The position numbers and the translations under genes were made by a program. Shown piece after piece: positions 26,335 to 34,800 of a DNA stretch of 64,000 nucleotides. Where the stretch lies: positions 1 through 64,000 of the forward strand of contig NZ_JAVHUL010000012.1 of NCBI RefSeq assembly GCF_031085155.1, written 5' to 3'. Below the pieces are notes generated by a model. That model saw only the letters and a list, made by a program, of their open reading frames with translations, had not been told where the DNA came from and did no database searches. Numbering within the stretch: the stretch's first letter is position 1; every line of letters begins with the position of its first letter. This stretch comes from Mesonia profundi (lineage in GTDB: Bacteria; Bacteroidota; Bacteroidia; Flavobacteriales; Flavobacteriaceae).

Positions 26335-29232
26335 ATGAGAGTTTCAATTGTTTTTTTAGCATTTTTCTTTACGACTATTGCTTTTGGCCAGCACGAAGGC
26401 GATTATTGGTTTTTCGGGCAGGAAGCTGGAGTCCATTTTAATGAAGGTGAACCAGAAGTCTTATTAAATGGAGCCTTAAGTACCCAAGAAGGCTGTGCAG
26501 CTATTTCCACACCAGATACGGGTGAGCTGTTGTTTTATACCGACGGCTCAACAGTGTATAATAAAAACAACGAAGTGATGCTTAATGGCACGGGGTTAAA
26601 TGGTGATGCGTCAACAACGCAGGCAGCTGTGATTGTGCCAAAACCCGGAAGTAATTCTATGTATTACATTTTTACAGCAGATGATGTGGGCGGCCCCGAT
26701 GGTTTGCAGTATTCTGAAGTCGATATGGATTTGGACGGAGGTTTGGGAGGGATTACTTCGTTTAAAAATGTCATGTTGCAAACACCAATTTCTGAAAAAC
26801 TGACTGCTGTAAAAAATGTCAATACAAATAGCTTTTGGGTAATGACACATGCCATGGAAAATAATAAATTCTATGCCTTTGAAGTCACTGCTCAAGGAAT
26901 CGCAACCACGCCAGTAACCAGCACCGTAGGCCCTATATTTACTGGCTCAGATAACAATTATGGTGGAGGTTATATGAAGTTTTCGCCCAATGGGAAAAAA
27001 ATTGCACTCGCAAACCTAAGACAACAGCTGTTATTCGATTTTGATGCCAACACGGGAATAGTGTCCAATGCAATAATCTTGTGGGATATTTCTAATGAGG
27101 ATAATGATGAGATGTCTTATGGCTTTGAGTTTTCGCCCAACAGTAAGGTGCTTTATTTTGGGGTGGTTTCATTAGCTATATTACAATATAATCTTGAAGC
27201 CGGTACGGCCCAGGATATCATAAACTCAAAGCAGGAAATTCCCTATTTCGTTAGCTTGGGGATGCAACTAGCGTCCAATGGAAAAATCTATATCAACTCG
27301 GGGACTCATTTAAATGTTATTAATTCTCCAAACAATGTCGGGATAGATTGCGATTTTCAAGAGAATGCGGTCGATTTGCAAGGGCGGTTTTCCGGTATTG
27401 GCTTGCCTAATTTTGTGCAATCCTTTTTTGAAATTAATACATTTACTTACATAAATACCTGTTTTGGCCAGGCCACTTCGTTCTCCTTAGCTGATGAACT
27501 AAGCGATGTTGAAAGCATCAATTGGAATTTTGACGACCCTGCTTCTGGAGTCAATAATACTTCAGCAGAAGAAAATCCAACCCATGTATTTTCCGCACCA
27601 GGGATTTATAACGTTGTGGTTGAAATTACCATCAACGGCAATACGACAAGCTATTCAAATTCGGCAACAATTTATGAACAGCCCGAAGCCAATCCTGTGG
27701 ATGACATGTTAGCCTGCGACGACGATAATGACGGCTTCTACAACTTTGATTTGACCACCCAAACTCCTGTTATTTTAAATGGTCAAGACCCAAACATTTT
27801 TAGCGTTGAATATTACAGCTCACAAGAAAATTTTGATAGCGGTATCCCGATTGTCACTCCTGTAAATTTTCAAAACGATACTGCTTTCACCACACAAACA
27901 ATATTTGTAAAAGTAAAAAACAGCCTGAATACAGATTGTGAAGCCAGTTCGTCATTTTCTATTGAAGTTTTTGAAACTCCGATTGTCAATCCCAATCCGC
28001 CAAGGTTGACGACTTGTAGCGATCCTTCCATTTCCACACAAAATGACTTTTTTGCAGAATTTGATCTGACGGGGGAAGAAGAAAATCTGCTCGATGGGCA
28101 ATCCCCAACCAGTTTTATCTTTCATTACTATACAGATGCCGCTTTATCAGATGAAATCGGTTCTCCCGGAAATTATGAAAACACGACTTCGCCACAAACG
28201 ATTTACGTCAGCATTGAAAATAGTGAAAACACCAATTGCATGAAACAAACGTCTTTTGAGTTGGAAGTCTTCGAATCTCCCATAGCGTCTCCTGATATTA
28301 CTTTGCAAGCTTGCGGTTTAGGAGATGGCAGCGCAGAATTTGACACGTCTAATTTAGAAAACGAAATCTTAAATGGACAAACCGGATTTAGTCTTTCTTA
28401 CCTGAATGCCGATGGCGATACCTTATCGTCATTGCCTAATCCGTTTGTTTCCGAAAGCCAAACCTTGATTGTTCTCATCAAAAACCCACAACATCCAGCG
28501 TGTTTTGCAGAAACCACCCTTCACCTTATTGTCAGAGAAAACCCAGAGTTGACTTTGCCAAGTTCGGCTTTTATATGTAATGACACGCCCATAGAATTAA
28601 CAGCAGATCCTGGTTATGATTCTTATGTGTGGTCCACAGGTGAAACCAGCCAGACCATAATGGTTTCCGAAACTGGGGATTATGAGGTGACGGCAACAAC
28701 TAACTATGACGATTTCATTTGTGAAACTTCCAAAACGGTTCATGTTTCTGTTTCTGGAAAAGCGGAAATCATTACCATAGAAATCCAAGATTGGACGGCA
28801 CAAAATAATTCTATAACAGTAGAAGTAAATGGGGAAGGCGATTATCTCTATTCTCTGGATGATGTCCAATACCAAGAAAGCAATCAATTTTTTAACCTGG
28901 AGTATTCTAAAGATTATACCGTTTATGTGAAAGACAAAAATGGTTGTGGCATTGCAACTCAGGCGGTTTATCTGCTTTACTATCCGAAGTTCTTGACTCC
29001 AAACCACGATGGAATAAACGATACCTGGCAAATTTTCAATTCTCATAGAGAACCAGAATTGAATATATATATCTTCGACCGCTTTGGCAAATTACTGACA
29101 AAAATTAACCCACGCAGCCGAGGTTGGGATGGCACTTATCACGGCAAGGCCATGCCGAGCAATGACTATTGGTTTTTGATGGAACGCAAAAATGGGAAAC
29201 GCTACACCGGACATTTTACCTTGAAAAGATAA
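26335..29232 (+). CDS. T9SS type B sorted secreted protein with PKD and repeat modules
   Basis: A 965-residue secreted protein. In order it has a signal peptide ending AFGQ, an N-terminal propeller-like region (about 20-370, with repeated FSPNGKKIALAN and FSPNSKVLYFG segments), a PKD domain (about 385-445, IYNVVVEITINGN), two to three Bacteroidota-specific modules of about 95 residues each (about 450-740), further beta domains, and a type B T9SS C-terminal sorting domain (about 880-965) with FLTPNHDGINDTWQI and the YIFDRFGKLL segment. It is expected to cross the outer membrane by type IX secretion and stay attached or be released. It resembles gliding-associated adhesin-type proteins; no enzymatic domain is seen. 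Confidence 0.9.
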   Translation: MRVSIVFLAFFFTTIAFGQHEGDYWFFGQEAGVHFNEGEPEVLLNGALSTQEGCAAISTPDTGELLFYTDGSTVYNKNNEVMLNGTGLNGDASTTQAAVIVPKPGSNSMYYIFTADDVGGPDGLQYSEVDMDLDGGLGGITSFKNVMLQTPISEKLTAVKNVNTNSFWVMTHAMENNKFYAFEVTAQGIATTPVTSTVGPIFTGSDNNYGGGYMKFSPNGKKIALANLRQQLLFDFDANTGIVSNAIILWDISNEDNDEMSYGFEFSPNSKVLYFGVVSLAILQYNLEAGTAQDIINSKQEIPYFVSLGMQLASNGKIYINSGTHLNVINSPNNVGIDCDFQENAVDLQGRFSGIGLPNFVQSFFEINTFTYINTCFGQATSFSLADELSDVESINWNFDDPASGVNNTSAEENPTHVFSAPGIYNVVVEITINGNTTSYSNSATIYEQPEANPVDDMLACDDDNDGFYNFDLTTQTPVILNGQDPNIFSVEYYSSQENFDSGIPIVTPVNFQNDTAFTTQTIFVKVKNSLNTDCEASSSFSIEVFETPIVNPNPPRLTTCSDPSISTQNDFFAEFDLTGEEENLLDGQSPTSFIFHYYTDAALSDEIGSPGNYENTTSPQTIYVSIENSENTNCMKQTSFELEVFESPIASPDITLQACGLGDGSAEFDTSNLENEILNGQTGFSLSYLNADGDTLSSLPNPFVSESQTLIVLIKNPQHPACFAETTLHLIVRENPELTLPSSAFICNDTPIELTADPGYDSYVWSTGETSQTIMVSETGDYEVTATTNYDDFICETSKTVHVSVSGKAEIITIEIQDWTAQNNSITVEVNGEGDYLYSLDDVQYQESNQFFNLEYSKDYTVYVKDKNGCGIATQAVYLLYYPKFLTPNHDGINDTWQIFNSHREPELNIYIFDRFGKLLTKINPRSRGWDGTYHGKAMPSNDYWFLMERKNGKRYTGHFTLKR

Positions 29233-29324
29233 AGCTTGCGAACGCGATCTGGCTAGAACCCCTTTTTTTAATGGGAAGAGCTTGTATTGGGTGAGAGCCG
29301 AGATATGGCATTGCGCAGCACCAC

Positions 29325-29726
29325 TTAATCTTTCTCTTTCTTCAAGATCGTAAGCACCATAATAAAAACTCTTCCTATTAAGAATGTAAACATCCCGAAC
29401 AAAGGAGATAAGACGGTAATTTTGATTCCTCCGGCAATAATTGCAGGAGCTATGTTGTCTAAACTTTCAATCGTATCAAATACTTGAATAAGACCAAGTA
29501 ATTGTCCAAAGAATCCCCAAACTAAAGCAAAAAGACTCAGTGAACTCAGCAAGCTTATGCTTTTACTAAGGTTTTTCCCCTTGATCAATTCAAAAATAAA
29601 AAGAGCCCCTATGGCCAGTAAAATTAATAAAGTGGTGTACATAAATACAGGTCCACCTTCTTGAAAGCGGTCTGAGATGGAAAGAAAGATTCTTTGTTGC
29701 ATGGCATTAATCATTAAGCTTTTCAT
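29325..29726 (-). CDS. MotA/TolQ/ExbB-family proton channel protein (orphan)
   Basis: About 133 residues from the ATG at 29726 (MKSLMINAMQQR); an upstream ATG at 29750 adds eight residues. It has three membrane helices (about 27-46, 58-85 and 98-125 in this numbering) and the conserved loop pair VWGFFGQLLGLIQVFDTIE and IAPAIIAGGIKITVLSPLFG, which define the TolQ/ExbB/MotA pore region. It is shorter than normal ExbB because the large cytoplasmic loop is missing, and no ExbD/TolR partner is adjacent. The role is therefore unknown. It stands alone and convergent to the T9SS gene. Confidence 0.8.
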   Translation of the reverse strand: MKSLMINAMQQRIFLSISDRFQEGGPVFMYTTLLILLAIGALFIFELIKGKNLSKSISLLSSLSLFALVWGFFGQLLGLIQVFDTIESLDNIAPAIIAGGIKITVLSPLFGMFTFLIGRVFIMVLTILKKEKD

Positions 29727-29939
29727 AAGTTCAGTTTTAAAGTTAAACACAATTCAAAACTAAAAGCTAAATCCCTTTGTTTTATTTTTTATCGACTAAT
29801 AACCAGTTTTTTCTTGTTTTTAACTTGTTTAGAGCAGATTTCCCACATCAGGTGTTTTTTAGGTTATCGAGCTAAAAATAGCGGTTATTCATCGCATTAT
29901 AGTCGGTTTTTCGCTTAAAATACTGAAATTGCGTAGCGT

Positions 29940-30995
29940 ATGAAACCAAAAAAAAACATCCCTTATAGAATAGTAGAAGCACTCGTGCACCTTGTTTTTT
30001 GGGTTGGTATTTATTTTTTCTTCACTTATTTTCTAGGCTATGGGAGCACAAATACAACATACATCAACCGCTTTACCCTATTTCTGATGCCAGTAACCAT
30101 GATTACGGCGTACATCTTTTCGCATTATTTGATTCCTAGGTATTTGATTCAAAAGAAATATGTGTGGTTTAGCCTATACACCGTTTACGCATTTATTATT
30201 GCGTCATACGTCAGTATTCAATCTATTTTATATGCGCTCATTTTCTTACAAGATTTCCAAACAGGAGAAATAACACCCATCACCAAAAGTTTACCTTTTA
30301 TTTTATTGGGCATTTTAATGGTGGTTCTCCTGGTAATCGTCCTACAGGTTATTCAATACCTCTATTCTTCTTCCGCAGAGAAAGAACAGCTAGAACGAAA
30401 ATTCCTCACAACCGAGCTAGCCTTTAAAAAGCAGCAATTAGAAACACTGAAAATGCAAATTCATCCTCATTTTTTGTTTAATTCATTAAATACGATTTAC
30501 GGATTTACTCTTTCTAAAAGAGATGAAGCGCCAGAAATGGTTTTAAAATTGTCTAACTTACTGGACTATATTCTGTACCAAACTCAAAAAGAAAAGGTAA
30601 GTTTAGAAGAAGAACTGAAGCATGTGGAAGATTATATTGCTTTGGAAAAATTGCGTTTTCAAGATACCTTGGAGGTTAACTTAGATAAGCAAATAGAAAA
30701 CCCCAACCGACAACTGAGTCCGATGTTATTTTTACCTTTTGTAGAAAATAGTTTTAAGCATGGAAAAATTATCAACGGACAATTAATCGTAAAGATATTT
30801 ATTAAAGAAAATGCCAAAAAACTACATTTTTATATAGAAAACACTTGTGATGATTCGGTTGTAAATACCGAAGGCATAGGCATTAAAAATATTCAAGAAC
30901 GCCTAAATTTGCTTTACCCAGAGAAACATGTTTTAGAAATAAAGCAAGAAGAAAATCGGTTTATAGTAGATTTAAAAATAGTAATGCCCGGTTAA
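29940..30995 (+). CDS. LytS/YehU-type sensor histidine kinase
   Basis: A 351-residue membrane kinase with four helices (about 12-34, 43-62, 74-102 and 116-142), a coiled coil (about 145-172) and a His_kinase domain whose phosphoacceptor is His177 in HPHFLFNSLN. The C-terminal ATPase part has LFLPFVENSFKHG and GIGIKNIQERL. It forms a pair with the LytTR regulator 68 bases downstream. The signal is unknown; no extracellular sensor domain is present. Confidence 0.93.
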   Translation: MKPKKNIPYRIVEALVHLVFWVGIYFFFTYFLGYGSTNTTYINRFTLFLMPVTMITAYIFSHYLIPRYLIQKKYVWFSLYTVYAFIIASYVSIQSILYALIFLQDFQTGEITPITKSLPFILLGILMVVLLVIVLQVIQYLYSSSAEKEQLERKFLTTELAFKKQQLETLKMQIHPHFLFNSLNTIYGFTLSKRDEAPEMVLKLSNLLDYILYQTQKEKVSLEEELKHVEDYIALEKLRFQDTLEVNLDKQIENPNRQLSPMLFLPFVENSFKHGKIINGQLIVKIFIKENAKKLHFYIENTCDDSVVNTEGIGIKNIQERLNLLYPEKHVLEIKQEENRFIVDLKIVMPG

Positions 30996-31063
30996 AATTT
31001 TTAAAGTGATAACCTTCTTAATGAGGAAGTGAGAAACGAAGCATTTATAAATTAGTCCTAGAA

Positions 31064-31774
31064 ATGAGCAAAAAGATTCGCTGTTTAGTGGTAGATGATG
31101 AACCTATGGCAAGAGAGATCATTTGCAATTACCTGCAAAAAATAGATGCGTTAGACTTGGTAGGAACCTGTAAAAATGGAATGGAAGCCTTTCAGGAATT
31201 ACAACAAGAAGAAGTAGATCTTATTTTTCTAGACATTAATATGCCAGAGCTCTCGGGATTATCACTAGCCAAAGCTTTAGATCAAAAAACGCAAGTAATT
31301 TTCACTACCGCTTACCGAGAATATGCTTTGGAGGGTTTTGAAGTTCAAGCTTTAGATTATCTTTTAAAACCTATTTCTTTTGAACGCTTTTTAAAGGCCA
31401 TTCAAAAATATATGGATGTGGTCGTAGAGAAAAACGCTTCAGAAAACCTTACTCTCAAGGAGGTTTCTTCCATCTATATTAGAGCCGACAGAAAAATGGT
31501 GAAAATTAATTTAGCCGAAGTTACTCACGTGGAAAGCACCGGCGATTATCTAAAATTTCATACCCTAGATAAAGTTTGGGTGACAAGAGATTCGCTTTCT
31601 ACCTATGAAGAAAAATTACCTCAGCCTCCATTTTTAAGAACCCACCGTTCTTTTTTAGTGAATATTCAACATATTGAAGCCTACACCCACGAGTTGATAG
31701 AAATTAATCATAAAGCGATTCCTATTAGCAGGTCTTATAAAAATGAAGTCTTAGCTTTTTTACAAAACAATTAG
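31064..31774 (+). CDS. LytTR-family response regulator
   Basis: A 236-residue regulator with a receiver domain (1-120; acidic pair Asp11-Asp12, phosphoacceptor Asp57 in FLDINMPELSG, Lys in LLKPISFERF) and a LytTR DNA-binding domain (about 135-235; IYIRADRKMVKI, FLRTHRSFLVNIQHIEAY). It is the partner of the LytS-type kinase just upstream. Targets are not identifiable; the alpha-2-macroglobulin gene that follows has its own promoter. Confidence 0.94.
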   Translation: MSKKIRCLVVDDEPMAREIICNYLQKIDALDLVGTCKNGMEAFQELQQEEVDLIFLDINMPELSGLSLAKALDQKTQVIFTTAYREYALEGFEVQALDYLLKPISFERFLKAIQKYMDVVVEKNASENLTLKEVSSIYIRADRKMVKINLAEVTHVESTGDYLKFHTLDKVWVTRDSLSTYEEKLPQPPFLRTHRSFLVNIQHIEAYTHELIEINHKAIPISRSYKNEVLAFLQNN

Positions 31775-31834
31775 CTAAGACTTTTATGCAAGAAATACAT
31801 CTATAAGCGTTATTTTTGCGAAGAAATAATAGCC

Positions 31835-31865
31835 TTGCTTACCGCCACGATTTCTTTTAACTTTG
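31835..31865 (+). promoter_or_regulatory. Bacteroidota promoter for the alpha-2-macroglobulin gene
   Basis: TTG at 31835-31837, a 20-base spacer, then TAACTTTG at 31858-31865. This matches the -33/-7 consensus and sits 19 bases before the start codon. Confidence 0.65.
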
Positions 31866-31884
31866 GCAACATAAATTTCCCTCT

Positions 31885-34800
31885 ATGAAAATCTTCTTCC
31901 GCCTTCTATTCATAAGTCTATTTTTAGTTTCTAGTGCTTGTAAAGATAAAACTCCGCCTGAAACCGATAATCTATTCAAATTCAAAGAATACATTTCATT
32001 TCATACGCAAGGACGAGTTTCTATTGCAGAGCCTATTAGAATTAATCTTGCTCAGCCTTTGGAGCAATATGAGCTTACGCAAGAAATTCCAGCCAAATAC
32101 CTAACGATATCTCCCAGCATCAAAGGGAAATTATTTATAGAAAACAACACCTCTCTAGTCTTTAAACCCGAAACCCACTTAGAACCCGATACCGAGTATC
32201 AAGTGACCTTAAAGCTAGACGAGCTCTACGATGACTTAGATAAAGAGTATAAAGAATTCAGCTTTAGCTTTAAAACTCTGCAACCTAATTTTAAAGTAAA
32301 TTTAGGCAATCTGCAATCCTATTCTAAAGAATGGCAGTATGTAACGGGAACTTTAGAGGCTTCAGATGTCATCCAACTTCAAAAGGCAAAGCAACTAGTT
32401 GAAGCTTCTCAAAACGGAAAAAATCTATCTATTAAATGGCAGGAAGAAGCGAAAGATGCTAATTATTTTAGTTTTACTATCGACAGCATTCAGCGAGAAA
32501 TAGACGATTCTCAAATCGAAATTTCTTGGGATGGGAAAGCTATCAAAGCCGAAAATAAAGGGGAAAACAGCTTTGCTATTCCCGGCCAAAATAACTTTAC
32601 CATCATCGATTTTAAAACCTCTTTGGCAGAACAAAGCTCACTTTCTATCAATTTTTCAGATCCGCTTAACGAAAATCAAAATTTTAAAGGTTTGGTGAGC
32701 ATCAAAGATCAAAACAATTTACGTTTTGAAGTAGATGGCAACGTGTTAACCGTATACCCTTCAGAGCGGATTACGGGACAAGTCAACGTTAATGTATTTA
32801 AAGGAATTAAAAACACCTATGGCTTTCCTTTAAAAAGAGATTTCGCTGAAACCATTTCTTTTGAGCAACTAAAACCCGCGGTACGCTTAATTTCTAAAGG
32901 TGTTATCTTACCCAGTTCGGCTTCAACGCCCATCTATTTTGAAAGCGTCAACCTCTCGGCCGTAGATGTGCGCGTGATTAAGATTTTTCAAGACAATATG
33001 CTTCAACACCTGCAGTTTGGTAATTTAAACGATCAAAACTCGTATAACATTCGCCGCGTAGGAAGAAGAGTAGCCAAAAAAACGATTTCGCTTACTTCCA
33101 AAAATGAATTTGAATCGAGTTCTTGGAAAGCGCACGCCATCAATATTTCAGATTTTATTAAGGCAGATCCAGGAGCAATGTATCAGATTCAGTTGAGCTT
33201 TAAAAAAGAGTATAGTACGTTTAATTGCGGAAATGAAATCAGTAAGGCTGGCGACGAAGAAGTATACGAATATGATAACAGCGCTTCTTCCGAAGAAGAA
33301 CGCGAAGAACAATATTGGGACAATGAGATTTATGATTGGCGAAATACGCCCTACAATTGGGAAGAACGCGACAATCCTTGCAGTCTTTCTTATTTTAACG
33401 ATGATCGTTTTGTAAGCACCAATGTGTTAGGATCAGATTTAGGACTTATCGTTAAAGAAAGCAACAATCGCTCCTATCATTTTGCAACCACCAATTTAAT
33501 TACCGCTCAACCAGAAAAAGGCGTTACCGTAGATCTTTACAACTACCAGCAGCAACTCATTTCTTCTATAACCACCAATCAAAAAGGTTTTGCGCTAAAT
33601 GATAACGCTAAAAAAGCAGCTTTTGCCATCGCCCATAAAGGAGAAAATTATGCGTACGCAAAATTGGAAGATGGAAATGCGCTTTCCTTAAGTAAGTTTG
33701 ATGTATCAGGAAAAATCCTAGAAAAAGGATTAAAAGGATTGATGTATACCGAAAGAGGCGTTCACCGTCCTGGAGATACGATTCATTTAACTTTTGCGCT
33801 GAATGATAAAGCCAATCCGCTGCCTAAAAATCATCCTGTGAAACTTCAAGTAACTGATGCCCGCGGGAAATTAGTTCTGCAAGAAGTGTTGAGTGAAGAA
33901 ACAGATCCCCAACAAGCTAAAAACGGTTTCTTTTATTTCCCCATCATCACCCAAACCACCTCCCCTACCGGAAACTGGAACGCCAACATTTATGTGGGTG
34001 GTGCTCACTTTACCAAAACACTTCGCGTAGCGACGGTAAAGCCTAATCGACTTAAAATTAAATTAGATTTTGACGATAAAATATTAGATGCCAGCAAACC
34101 TATTTCGGGAAAATTAAGTTCTACTTGGCTACACGGTTCTCCTGCCAGAAATCTTAAGACCCAAATGGAAGTTACCCTGACTTCTATGGGCAATGCTTTT
34201 GAAAAATTTCCGCAATACGAGTTCACCGATCCTGTAAGAAGTTTTGATAAGATTGAAATGCCGCTATTAGAAACAAAACTTTCTGCAGATGGCGAAACCA
34301 ATTTCAGTAAAAAAATAGACCTCAACAAAAAAGCTCCGGGAATGCTTAAAGCTACTTTTCTTACTAAAGTGTTTGAAGGCGGAGGAGACTTTTCTATCGA
34401 TGTGTTTTCTAAAAATCTAGCTCCTTACGACTATTTTGCAGGCCTTCTTGCGCCAGATCCTCATAAATATGGTGCTTATTATACCGATGAGGATACCGAA
34501 TTTGATGTGATAAGCCTTAATGCGCAAGGAGAAATTGCTGGCAATCGCGAACTGGAAGTAAAAGTTTTTGAAATTGAATGGCGTTGGTGGTGGAGCCGTG
34601 GTAGAGATAATCTTTCTCGCTACGATAATACCAGCACTTACACTCCCGTAAAAGAAGTTAAAGTGACCACCAACAACAAAGGAAAAGGACAATTTACGGT
34701 GAATATTCCCGAGCGACAAAGTGGACGTTACTTGGTGAGAGTTATTGATAAAGCCTCTGGCCACGCCACAGGAAAAACGGTTTACTTTTACCGAAATTGG

